A stretch of DNA of 40,445 bases from Oceanobacillus bengalensis. Its GTDB lineage: Bacteria > Bacillota > Bacilli > Bacillales > Amphibacillaceae. Each line of letters starts with the position of its first letter. Positions within the stretch are counted from its first letter, which is position 1. The position numbers and the translations under genes were made by a program. The stretch lies in assembly GCF_003628445.1 (NCBI RefSeq), contig NZ_RBZO01000035.1, positions 1 to 40,445 on the forward strand, given 5' to 3'. This document shows, in pieces, positions 17,274 through 25,192 of this stretch. The notes under the pieces were generated by a model. The model did not search any database. It had not been told where the DNA came from and saw nothing but the letters and a program-made list of their open reading frames with translations.

Positions 17274-17549
17274 TTAGTAATTTTGCTGATTATCTAGCGT
17301 GTTATTCTCTTTCTTTTCGTTGTAGTATTGTATACCGAATTGGGAGCCTTCTGAGACCATATTTGCGTTTTCTAATTGCGCCAAATCATTATTACTAGAT
17401 TGATCCGGTACACCTGCATTTTCAAATGTTTTCTTCGTCATTTTATCTTGATTTGTTTTTCTTTTTTTATCGCTTATTAAATAACTTGTAGCGGTAACCC
17501 CAACAACTCCAGCTATACCTAAGGCAGAAACTGCAATTTTCTTTTTCAT
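17274..17549 (-). CDS. Small N-terminally anchored protein, paralogue 1
   Basis: A 91-residue protein that I cannot name. Residues 4-24 form a signal or anchor helix (IAVSALGIAGVVGVTATSYL), followed by a basic stop-transfer patch (SDKKRKTNQDK) and a polar Asn/Gln-rich domain (FENAGVPDQSSNNDLAQLE, SEGSQFGIQYYNEKKENN). It is most likely a small membrane-anchored protein facing outward. A near-identical paralogue lies at 34745, including the stop-codon context and terminator hairpin. GGAGAGGGG precedes ATG. Most differences between the copies are conservative, so both appear to be under selection. Confidence 0.75.
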   Translation of the reverse strand: MKKKIAVSALGIAGVVGVTATSYLISDKKRKTNQDKMTKKTFENAGVPDQSSNNDLAQLENANMVSEGSQFGIQYYNEKKENNTLDNQQNY

Positions 17550-17756
17550 GTTATACCCCTCTCCAAGTATCGATTGTATTAATATATATTCCCTAAGATA
17601 GGTTTAATAAACATGGAAGAAGATTAACTAGAGAAGAAGGTAGGGTAGGTAGGACTTTGTAATGAATCATAGTAAAAATCCCATTACCGCATTATAAAGG
17701 TTAAAAAAGCAATAGAATAAGAGACACTTTCTATTGCTGTATTTCAATAATTAATT

Positions 17757-17802
17757 AGCAATGGCTTTAAATGGAACTATGACTTGATTAACCAAAATAA
17801 GG
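17757..17802 (-). ncRNA. Orphan degenerate CRISPR repeat with its own promoter (candidate crRNA-like RNA)
   Basis: Plus-strand 17757-17783 matches the last 26 bases of the array repeat with one inserted A and two substitutions. Read on the minus strand it begins GTCATAGTTCCATTTAAAGC, the crRNA sense. A minus-strand TATAAT at 17814-17809 would start a transcript near 17802, leaving about 19 bases of guide before the repeat; this is close to how type II-C crRNAs start inside spacers. The guide (ending GGTTAATCAA) partly matches the region 17936-17953 before a tiny ORF. No -35 box is convincing. It may be a regulatory crRNA (scaRNA- or CreA-like) or only a decayed repeat. Confidence 0.5.
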
Positions 17803-17963
17803 TAACTGATTATATTCTATTACAATTAATTAAAAGTATAAATGAAAAATAATTCAGAAAAATATTGATTGAATGATATAAACTAATATATTGTTAACTT
17901 AGCTGGGAATGTTAATGGAAATATATTGAGGTAGATTAATTAACCAATATTGGAGGTGGTAGT

Positions 17964-18038
17964 ATGAGAAAGCAGCTTAAATTACAATTAAATATATCAA
18001 AAGATAAACTAAAAGTTATTATAAGTTTAAGTCTATAA
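17964..18038 (+). CDS. 24-residue ORF next to the orphan repeat
   Basis: ATG stands four bases after a strong GGAGGTGG site, which is the main reason to accept so short an ORF. The peptide begins MRKQLKLQLNIS and ends VIISLSL: a basic start and a hydrophobic end. No family is recognised. It lies 180 bases from the orphan degenerate repeat, whose possible guide matches the stretch just upstream of the ribosome site. A CreT-like toxin controlled by a crRNA-like RNA would look like this, but that is inference; a leftover leader or remnant is possible. Confidence 0.4.
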   Translation: MRKQLKLQLNISKDKLKVIISLSL

Positions 18039-18203
18039 GTATATTTATTCGTTAATTACAATAAAAAGATCTAAACTATTATTTTGTAATAAACTCTTTT
18101 ACTAAAAGATGATAGCACAATAGTTACAAGTGAACATCAGCAGTAAATTTCATTTTTTATTAAACCATTCCCAGCTTTCATAAAGTACTGAATAATCATT
18201 TAA

Positions 18204-18239
18204 GTCATAGTCCCATCAACTTCATAGCTGTATATTGAC
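18204..18239 (+). ncRNA. Degenerate crRNA-sense repeat directly upstream of tracrRNA
   Basis: The 36 bases start GTCATAG and match the crRNA-sense array repeat at about 24 positions. They match the complement of the tracrRNA anti-repeat at about 25. At two places (the C of CATCAA and the A of CTGTA) they agree with the anti-repeat where the array repeat does not. A transcript starting upstream would hold guide-like sequence, repeat and anti-repeat in one molecule, like the long tracrRNA of Streptococcus pyogenes. No clear promoter for such a form is seen. The element overlaps the -35 box of the short tracrRNA. Confidence 0.5.
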
Positions 18240-18263
18240 TTTGCTTAGGTACAAAGTTATAAT
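18235..18263 (+). promoter_or_regulatory. Sigma-A promoter of tracrRNA
   Basis: TTGACT, 17 bases, TATAAT. The predicted start is near 18270, so the RNA would begin with the anti-repeat. Confidence 0.85.
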
Positions 18264-18269
18264 AAGTGT

Positions 18270-18429
18270 ATCTCATAGTACAGCAATGGCTTTGATGTTT
18301 CTATGATAAGGCTACAACTTGTAGCTCGTGGCGTTGGGGATCGCCTGCCCATCAATGATGGGTGTCTCCCCACTTTACTTATTATAAACACACCAGACCT
18401 TGGCTATAAACAATAGCTGAGGTTTTTTT
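18270..18429 (+). ncRNA. tracrRNA (GeoCas9-like)
   Basis: The trans-activating RNA pairs with crRNA and is held by Cas9. The anti-repeat (18271-18308) contains CAGCAATGGCTTT and CTATGAT, complementary to the minus-strand reading of the array repeat with mismatches in the middle. The tail has TAAGGCTAC/GTAGC, then GGCGTTGGGGATCGCC and a CCCATC/GATGGG hairpin ending in TCTCCCCAC. These follow the known Geobacillus Cas9 tracrRNA closely, including the GGCGTTGGGGATCGCC core. The functional part probably ends near 18376. The primary transcript may run to the terminator at 18397. It is transcribed in the same direction as cas9. Confidence 0.92.
18397..18429 (+). terminator. Terminator between tracrRNA and cas9
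   Basis: ACCTTGGCTAT and ATAGCTGAGGT form an 11-base stem with two wobbles around AAACA, followed by T-run. It separates tracrRNA transcription from cas9, whose own promoter is not obvious in the 60 bases left. Confidence 0.8.
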
Positions 18430-18492
18430 ATAGATACATAGATTAACGTAGAATAATATTGTCTAAACTAGGTAAAAAGAAGGAGGAGTAGT

Positions 18493-21400
18493 ATGAGAGA
18501 ACTAGATTACCGAATAGGATTGGATATTGGAACGAATTCCGTTGGTTGGGGAGTGATTGAGCTTGAAAAGAATGAAAGCGACAACAAATATAGGACAATC
18601 GGGATTGTTGATTCTGGGGTTCGAATGTTTGATAAAGCAGAGATACCTAAGACAGGTGCATCATTAGCAGAACCTCGTCGCTTAGCGCGTTCAGCCCGAA
18701 GAAGATTACGTAGACGTAGTGAACGAAGAAGAGAGATTCGAAATCTCTTAATACAGTTTAACATTGTTACCGAAGTAGAAATGGAACACCTTTACCCGTT
18801 AAATGATGGTTCTGTGGATATATGGGACATTCGTATAGATGGGCTAGATCGGTTATTGGCTAACGATGAGTGGGCTAGATTGCTCATTCATCTTGCACAA
18901 AGACGTGGATTTAAATCAAACCGTAAATCCGAGCAAAAAGACAAGGAAACAGGTAAAGTACTAACAAGTATCCAACAAAATAAAGAAAGGCTGGATAAAT
19001 ATCGTACAGTAGGGGAAATGTGGGGAAAGGATCCACATTTTGCACAATATGATAAACGACATAATTCCCGTGATGAGTATATTTTTAATGTTAGTCGCTA
19101 CGATTTGGAATTGGAGATTGTCACATTATTCGAAACGCAGCGTAAATTGGGTTCTTCCTATGCATCCGAAGAACTGCAAGTTTCTTATTTAAAAATATGG
19201 AATCATCAGTTGCCGTTTGCTTCGGGAAATGCCATCCTAAATAAAGTAGGGTTCTGTTCACTTGAAGATGAAGAGAGGCGCATTCCAAAGGCAACGTATA
19301 CATTTCAATACTATATGGCGCTTGATAAGATCAATCGCATTAGAATTGGCAAAAATGTAGAAGCAATTTCTATGGAACAACGGCAAATACTACTACATAG
19401 CATTTTTAACAGAGATGATTTGGTTAAACGCAAAAGCACTCCTGATGTAAAATATTCGGACATTCGAAAGTGGTTGAAACTGGATGATGAATTAAAATTT
19501 AATGACCTTATGTATGATCCAGAGGCAACACTTAGTATGAATGAAAAACTTCCTTTTGTAAATTTGAGTGCATACTATGAAATAAAGAAGGTAACAGATT
19601 CGCATGCTATGGATACAGGGGAAGCATATGATACAACGGATTATGATGCAATTGGTTATGCACTGACAGTCTATAAGACAGACAAAGATATCCATCAATA
19701 TTTGAGAAATCCTAATAATATAGCAAAACGTGTCTATAGCGAAGACCTGATTCAAATGCTTTTATCTCTTTCTTATACGAAGTTCGGTCATCTTTCAAGC
19801 AAGGCAATTCAAAATCTGCTTCCACTTATGGAAGAAGGATTACCGTTTAAATTAGCGGCAGATCAGTTTGGCTATGACACGACAGGTTTACAAAAGGTAA
19901 AACGTGAAAAATTTTTACCACCAATTCCGAATGATATTGCAAATCCGGTTGTAAAGCGGGCACTGACACAATCACGTAAAATAGTTAATGCGATAATCAA
20001 GAGATATGGCTCTCCCATGTCTGTCCATATTGAATTAGCAAGAGAGCTTTCTAAAACACATGAAGAACGGTCCAAATTGCAAAAAAATCAAAAGGCGAAC
20101 TTTGATCGAAATGCAGGAGCAATTAAAGTGTTAGCGGAAAATGGTATTCTCCAACCAAAAGGTCATGATATTGTAAGATACAAATTATGGGAAGAGCAAG
20201 ATCATAAGTGTGCATATTCCCAAAAAAGCATTCCACCTGAAGTCTTTTTTGGAGAATTAAGAAGAGAACGTAATAGTACCCCAAACCTAGATGTAGATCA
20301 TATTTTACCATACAGCAAAAGCTTTATGGACAATTATCAAAATAAAGTGCTCGTATATAGTGATGAAAATCGGAAAAAAGGAAATCGCATCCCTTTTGAT
20401 TACTTAAAAGATAATCCGGAAGCTTGGGAGAGATTCGAGATTTATGTGAATTATAATACCAAGTTTTCAAAAGGGAAAAAGCAATATCTTTTGAAGAAAG
20501 AGTTCACAGCTCATGAAGAAGATGTAGTAAAAGAACGGCATTTAAATGATACTCGTTTTATTAGTCGGTTTTTTAAGAACTTCATGGAAAAGAAGCTTGA
20601 GCCTAAGGATCCGCATCTTAAAAAATGGGTGGTAACTGTGAGTGGTCAGGTGACTGCGCATCTTCGTAGTCGCTTTGGACTTAGCAAACACCGGGATGAA
20701 ACACATCTTCATCATGCACTTGATGCTATTGTGGTTGCTTGTACAGATGATGGTATGATTAGGCGCGTAACCAATTACCATAAAGTAAAAGAAAGCTCCA
20801 AAGCAGTAAAGGAACCATTGTTTCCTAGGCCATGGGATAATTTCAGAGATGAATTACTTACGCATCTCGCAGAATCGGCGAATCCAAAGGCAATTAGTCA
20901 GGCATTGGAAGCTAAGATCTCCCTTCCTCGTTACATGATGGTTTCACGAATGGCGAGATACTCTGTAACAGGAGCGGCGCATAAAGAAACAATTATGATC
21001 AATGGTGGTATTGATGAAAAAACAGGTAAGACAATCGTTGTAAAACGTGTTCCGTTAGCGGAGATTAAATTTGATGAAGATGGCGATTTTTCAATGGTCA
21101 ATAAAGTATCTGATCTAGCAACATATCATGCTATTAAAGAACGTTATTTGGCGTTTGGCGGTAATGTTAAGGAAGCATTTAAAGAAACGCTTTATAAACC
21201 AAGTGAAAAAGGAAAAGGAAATCCTATTCGGCGGGTAAAAGTAGAAATAGAAAAAAGGGCTCATGTACGTGAAGTGAATCGGGGCATTGCGCAAAATGGC
21301 AATCTTGTTCGAATAGATATTTTTCTAAAAGAAGAGCAATTCTACATGGTACCGATTTATGTGATGGATACAAGTTTACCCGAATTGCCTGATAGAGTTG

Positions 21401-21723
21401 TCACAGCTAGAAAGGGCTACGAACAGTGGACAAGAATGGATGATTCATTTATTTTCCAATTTAGCTTGTATCCTTACGATTTGGTCCGTGTGAAAAGAGG
21501 AGAAGATGATCGCTTTCTTTATTTTAATTCGATTGACATTGACTCAAACCGGATTTATTTTAAGGAACCAAATTTTCCACATAAACATACTGAAAACAGA
21601 ATTGGTCTAAAAGGCATTGATATTCTTGAAAAATATAAAGTTGGTATTTTAGGGGATATTACTAGAGTGAATAGAGAAACAAGGCAGGCCTTTAAAAAGA
21701 AAAATATGAAGCAAACAATCTAA
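18493..21723 (+). CDS. cas9: Cas9, type II-C RNA-guided DNA nuclease
   Basis: Cuts double-stranded DNA matching a crRNA next to a PAM. At 1076 residues it is a compact II-C enzyme, like Geobacillus Cas9 (about 1087). RuvC-I is GLDIGTNSVGWGV with Asp11. The arginine-rich bridge helix is at about 62-84. A REC lobe follows to about 480. RuvC-II is VHIELARE with Glu514. HNH is DVDHILPYSKSF with His603, and Asn617 in QNKVLV. RuvC-III is HLHHALDAIVVA with Asp744. WED and PAM-interacting domains fill the C-terminus. All catalytic residues are present. GGAGGAG precedes ATG. By analogy its PAM may be N4C-rich, as N4CRAA is for GeoCas9; this is not shown here. A terminator directly after the gene separates it from cas1-cas2. 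Confidence 0.97.
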   Translation: MRELDYRIGLDIGTNSVGWGVIELEKNESDNKYRTIGIVDSGVRMFDKAEIPKTGASLAEPRRLARSARRRLRRRSERRREIRNLLIQFNIVTEVEMEHLYPLNDGSVDIWDIRIDGLDRLLANDEWARLLIHLAQRRGFKSNRKSEQKDKETGKVLTSIQQNKERLDKYRTVGEMWGKDPHFAQYDKRHNSRDEYIFNVSRYDLELEIVTLFETQRKLGSSYASEELQVSYLKIWNHQLPFASGNAILNKVGFCSLEDEERRIPKATYTFQYYMALDKINRIRIGKNVEAISMEQRQILLHSIFNRDDLVKRKSTPDVKYSDIRKWLKLDDELKFNDLMYDPEATLSMNEKLPFVNLSAYYEIKKVTDSHAMDTGEAYDTTDYDAIGYALTVYKTDKDIHQYLRNPNNIAKRVYSEDLIQMLLSLSYTKFGHLSSKAIQNLLPLMEEGLPFKLAADQFGYDTTGLQKVKREKFLPPIPNDIANPVVKRALTQSRKIVNAIIKRYGSPMSVHIELARELSKTHEERSKLQKNQKANFDRNAGAIKVLAENGILQPKGHDIVRYKLWEEQDHKCAYSQKSIPPEVFFGELRRERNSTPNLDVDHILPYSKSFMDNYQNKVLVYSDENRKKGNRIPFDYLKDNPEAWERFEIYVNYNTKFSKGKKQYLLKKEFTAHEEDVVKERHLNDTRFISRFFKNFMEKKLEPKDPHLKKWVVTVSGQVTAHLRSRFGLSKHRDETHLHHALDAIVVACTDDGMIRRVTNYHKVKESSKAVKEPLFPRPWDNFRDELLTHLAESANPKAISQALEAKISLPRYMMVSRMARYSVTGAAHKETIMINGGIDEKTGKTIVVKRVPLAEIKFDEDGDFSMVNKVSDLATYHAIKERYLAFGGNVKEAFKETLYKPSEKGKGNPIRRVKVEIEKRAHVREVNRGIAQNGNLVRIDIFLKEEQFYMVPIYVMDTSLPELPDRVVTARKGYEQWTRMDDSFIFQFSLYPYDLVRVKRGEDDRFLYFNSIDIDSNRIYFKEPNFPHKHTENRIGLKGIDILEKYKVGILGDITRVNRETRQAFKKKNMKQTI

Positions 21724-21767
21724 AAATACAGTAGGCAGAATTTACTATGCCTACTGTATTTTTCTTT
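21724..21767 (+). terminator. Strong terminator between cas9 and cas1
   Basis: AAATACAGTAGGCA and TGCCTACTGTATTT make a perfect 14-base stem with a ten-base loop, followed by TTTCTTT. It overlaps the cas9 stop codon by nothing and begins immediately after it. Confidence 0.92.
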
Positions 21768-21822
21768 ATAGATTTGGAGAAACTATAGGTAAATAGTAAT
21801 AGAAGGAAAGGAGGAAAGAACG

Positions 21823-22719
21823 ATGAGTTGGCGTCATATTATGATTAGAAAGAATGCACAACTATCAGTCAAGCGATCCCAGTTGGTAATAAAGCAAGAG
21901 GATATTTTTACTGTTCCATTACAGGATATAGCTTCTATTCTAATAGAAGCACCGGGAGTAACACTAACTGCAAGTCTATTAAGTGAATGTGCTGACAAAA
22001 AAGTAAGTTTGTTTACATGTAATGCACAAAAACTTCCTAATGGTATCTGGACTGGTTTCCAACAGCACTCTAGACAGCTTGCGGTTTTAGAAACGCAACT
22101 TGCACTTTCAAAGCCGTTTAAGAAGCGATTATGGCAACGGATTATTAAACAGAAAATAATAAACCAAGCGAAATGCCTAGATATGATGGGAAAGGATGGA
22201 GGAGATGAATTAAGAAGGTTAGCAAAGGAAGTAGAGTCTGGTGATATGTCTAATAGAGAAGCAGTCGCTGCAAAATTGTATTTTAGAAGTTTATTTGGTG
22301 TGACTTTTACTCGCCGTTCGATAGATCCGATCAATCGTCTTTTAAACTATGGTTATGCTATCATAAGGGGATTGGTTGCTAGATCCCTTACAAATTATGG
22401 TTTAATACCGTGTTTAGGACTTTATCATGATAACCAATTAAATGCTTTCAACCTAGCAGATGATTTTATGGAAGTGCTTCGTCCTGTTGTTGATTATCAT
22501 GTTGCTGAACAAGAAGATATAGAAAAATGGGATGCGGAAACTCGAGCAGGCTTAGTTAACCTGGTAAACGCAACGATTTTAATTTCAGGTGAAAATCATT
22601 CGATTACTGCTGCGGTTGACGAAATGGTAAAAAGCTTTGTGTCAAGCTGCCGCCAGCAGGATTATTCTTATTTGAAATTACCAGATTTACTACCTGTAAG
22701 GATGCATAAATATGAATAG
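21823..22719 (+). CDS. cas1: Cas1 integrase (type II-C)
   Basis: With Cas2 it inserts new spacers into the array. The 298 residues are usual for type II Cas1. The N-terminal beta domain (SWRHIMIRKNAQLSVKRSQL, IASILIEAPGVTLT) is followed by the all-alpha catalytic domain. Metal-binding residues are Glu146 (NREAVAAKLYF), His202 (GLYHDNQLNAFNLADDF) and Asp213/214. GGAAAGGAGG precedes ATG. Because of the terminator after cas9, a promoter must lie within the 60 bases before it or read-through must occur; a -10-like TATAGG is seen near 21786 without a good -35 box. The gene overlaps the longest cas2 frame by eight bases. Confidence 0.96.
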   Translation: MSWRHIMIRKNAQLSVKRSQLVIKQEDIFTVPLQDIASILIEAPGVTLTASLLSECADKKVSLFTCNAQKLPNGIWTGFQQHSRQLAVLETQLALSKPFKKRLWQRIIKQKIINQAKCLDMMGKDGGDELRRLAKEVESGDMSNREAVAAKLYFRSLFGVTFTRRSIDPINRLLNYGYAIIRGLVARSLTNYGLIPCLGLYHDNQLNAFNLADDFMEVLRPVVDYHVAEQEDIEKWDAETRAGLVNLVNATILISGENHSITAAVDEMVKSFVSSCRQQDYSYLKLPDLLPVRMHKYE

Positions 22720-22729
22720 GGGTGGATAT

Positions 22730-23038
22730 ATGCGTATATTGCTATTTTTTGATTTACCGGTTAAAACGAAAAAGCAGCGCAGAGATTACACACGCTTCCG
22801 GAATTATTTACTTGACGAGGGCTTTGATATGATGCAATTCTCTGTTTATTGTAGGCTGTGCAATGGACATGAGTCGATGGAAAGACTACTAGAAAAAGTA
22901 AAGAAAAATTTACCACCAAAAGGATCGATTCGAGCATTACCAGTAACTGAAAAACAGTACGACCGTATGCGACTTTTATTAGGTAAGAAAACTGCTAATG
23001 AGGAAAGGGTAACAATTAATCAATTGTCATTGTTTTAG
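22730..23038 (+). CDS. cas2: Cas2, adaptation complex subunit
   Basis: Structural partner of Cas1 in spacer acquisition, 102 residues. The start chosen (MRILLFFDLPVKTKKQRRDY) is the family's normal one, with Asp8 in FFDLP and AGGGGTGG before ATG; an in-frame ATG at 22712 would add six residues and overlap cas1. The C-terminus (ERVTINQLSLF) is typical of type II Cas2. No csn2 or cas4 follows, which makes the system II-C. Confidence 0.95.
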   Translation: MRILLFFDLPVKTKKQRRDYTRFRNYLLDEGFDMMQFSVYCRLCNGHESMERLLEKVKKNLPPKGSIRALPVTEKQYDRMRLLLGKKTANEERVTINQLSLF

Positions 23039-23243
23039 TTCATGAATAAAAGCTGCTGAAATTGGATAAAATGATAAATTTTAACGTATAAAAGTTGTTT
23101 GAAATGGAGATATTATGATTAGAAGATGACGAGCGATATTTAAAAAATGATTAGGTAGCAGGTTATTAAAAGGATTAATTATGCAAAAAATAAACACAAA
23201 AAAGCCTGCGGAATATTGATTCTACAGGCTTTTTTGGTTACGT
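23039..23243. promoter_or_regulatory. Leader-like AT-rich region between cas2 and the array
   Basis: About 200 bases without a gene, touching the end of the array where all repeats are perfect. New spacers are therefore probably added here, although crRNA transcription comes from the other side. A bidirectional terminator (23198-23235) lies at its right edge. Confidence 0.6.
23198..23235. terminator. Bidirectional terminator between cas2 and the array
   Basis: AAAAAAGCCTG and CAGGCTTTTTT form an 11-base stem around a 16-base loop. On the plus strand it ends cas1-cas2; on the minus strand it ends transcripts leaving the array, nine bases beyond the last repeat. Confidence 0.9.
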
Positions 23244-25030
23244 ATCATAGCACAGCAATGGCTTTTATGGAGCTATGACGATACTTATCGGTATGACGCA
23301 CTCGACTGAATCATAGCACAGCAATGGCTTTTATGGAGCTATGACGGCTATGCAAAAATGGCTAGGAACGCCACAATCATAGCACAGCAATGGCTTTTAT
23401 GGAGCTATGACGGGCATTTTTAAGGGGTGCAACTTTAATTAATCATAGCACAGCAATGGCTTTTATGGAGCTATGACTCACAAGGTATTCACGTAGATAT
23501 TTCGGGTATCATAGCACAGCAATGGCTTTTATGGAGCTATGACCCTCGTCTTGTCCTTCCAGCTCCTGGACTTATCATAGCACAGCAATGGCTTTTATGG
23601 AGCTATGACGCTCAGCCCTTTCCTCCATTTTTAGTACAAATCATAGCACAGCAATGGCTTTTATGGAGCTATGACATAAAGCTAGAAGGTTGGGCTAGAG
23701 ATGGCATCATAGCACAGCAATGGCTTTTATGGAGCTATGACTCTAGGGATTCCCTTTATAACTGTAATTATATCATAGCACAGCAATGGCTTTTATGGAG
23801 CTATGACACCATACCCACGCGTACATTTTATATTTTTATCATAGCACAGCAATGGCTTTTATGGAGCTATGACACAAAGTGTTTACAGGCAAATTAGAGC
23901 AAGATCATAGCACAGCAATGGCTTTTATGGAGCTGTGACTTAATTATCTGGGGGATGTTGAAAAAATTAATCATAGCACAGCAATGGCTTTTATGGAGCT
24001 ATGACTTCGGGGAAGATGTTATAAAAGAAGGAAAAATCATAGCACAGCAATGGCTTTTATGGAGCTATGACGTATGGATGTTTCACTCATGGGAACAGAT
24101 AATCATAGCACAGCAATGGCTTTTATGGAGCTATGACTCCTATCGTTGAAGCTAGTTCTGCAATGGAATCATAGCACAGCAATGGCTTTTATGGAGCTAT
24201 GACAATCCAACCTTACGAATATTTGTTTTACCTATCATAGCACAGCAATGGCTTTTATGGAGCTATGACCAATGATGTCCATAGAAGAATCAATCCGTAA
24301 TCATAGCACAGCAATGGCTTTTATGGAGCTATGACATAAGCAAGCCATCACTTGTTGTTAAAGAGATCATAGCACAGCAATGGCTTTTATGGAGCTATGA
24401 CTCAGATGGAGAAGCGTATTCATCGCATTTCATCATAGCACAGCAATGGCTTTTATAGAGCTATGACCTTAAGAGACAGATTAGAAGGATAAATAAAATC
24501 ATAGCACAGCAATGGCTTTTATGGAGCTATGACAGAATCGAATTAGGTATGTTTACTAGATTTATCATAGCACAGCAATGACTCTGTTGTTTGTTGTACT
24601 GGTTGCTGCATTATCATAGCACAGCAATGGCTATTATGGAGCTATGACTATTGAGTGAGCAACCGCAACAAGTACCAGATCATAGCACAGCAATGGCTTT
24701 TATGGAGCTATGACATTCTTTCTAAAAACCTCCGTGCCAAGGATATCATAGCACAGCAATGGCTATTATGGAGCTATGACAGTAATACTGGCATCTTTTA
24801 TTTGGGCTGTATCATAGCACAGCAATGGCTTTTATGGAGCTATGACGGTGAACGTATAATCCATATTCCCAAAGGAATCATAGCACAGCAATGGCTTTTA
24901 TGGAGCTATGACTAAACTGTTTAACTGGTTCGCAATTTCATTATCATAGCACAGCAATGGCTATTATGGAGCTATGACCTGTTCTGTGGAAAAAGAACAG
25001 ACTATTTTTATCATAGCACAGCAATGGCTT
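23244..25030 (-). CRISPR. Type II-C CRISPR array, 28 repeats, 27 spacers
   Basis: Repeats of 36 bases (plus strand starts ATCATAGCACAGCAATGG, ends GGAGCTATGAC) alternate with 30-base spacers in a 66-base period; the last spacer has 31. The crRNA strand is minus: the repeat then starts GTCATAGCTCCAT, like the GeoCas9 repeat, and pairs with the tracrRNA. It ends TGCTATGAT, an extended -10 box, as in Neisseria II-C repeats, so each spacer may have its own promoter. Repeats at the cas2 end are identical. Toward the right there are point variants (repeats 11 and 19), a T-to-A change in repeats 22, 24 and 27, a 17-base internal deletion in repeat 21 (24564), and a final repeat cut after 21 bases. 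I saw no spacer matching elsewhere in the window, but did not check exhaustively. Confidence 0.97.
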
Positions 25031-25132
25031 AAGTTAGCGCTGATAGCATTAGTGACGATGGTCGTAACTTTTGTCGTCTATCTAAACAAACAAAAATAGC
25101 CACCCTTTCCTGCCAAAGTAAGGTGACTATTT
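25031..25132 (+). pseudogene. C-terminal remnant of a one-TM toxin-like peptide plus terminator, fused to the array end
   Basis: Right after the truncated last repeat the frame reads KLALIALVTMVVTFVVYLNK and stops at 25097-25099. This hydrophobic helix with a basic end resembles Hol-Tox/Fst-type peptides. A hairpin (AAATAG, CACC / GGTG, CTATTT) follows at 25094-25132. The N-terminus and start are missing; the array ends where they should be. Confidence 0.5.
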
Positions 25133-25192
25133 CTAACATAGTTCATAAATTATGATCTTCAACAATTGGCTAGTTTGTAGCAAAATACATAA

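Noticed and set aside
18108..18121. ATGATAGCACAATAG resembles the start of the repeat
   Set aside because: Only about nine bases agree in a row, and neither strand continues into repeat sequence; too short to call a third orphan repeat.
20542..20550. Nine-base match between the possible natural guide (ending ATCATTTAA) and the cas9 coding strand
   Set aside because: Such a match is easily found by chance in AT-rich DNA, and the flank agrees with the GeoCas9 PAM only at its first two positions; mentioned only as a caution.
23955..24915. Open frames within the array that read the repeat as a repeated IIAQQWLLWSYD-type peptide
   Set aside because: Artefact of a 66-base period, a multiple of three, over non-coding repeats and spacers.
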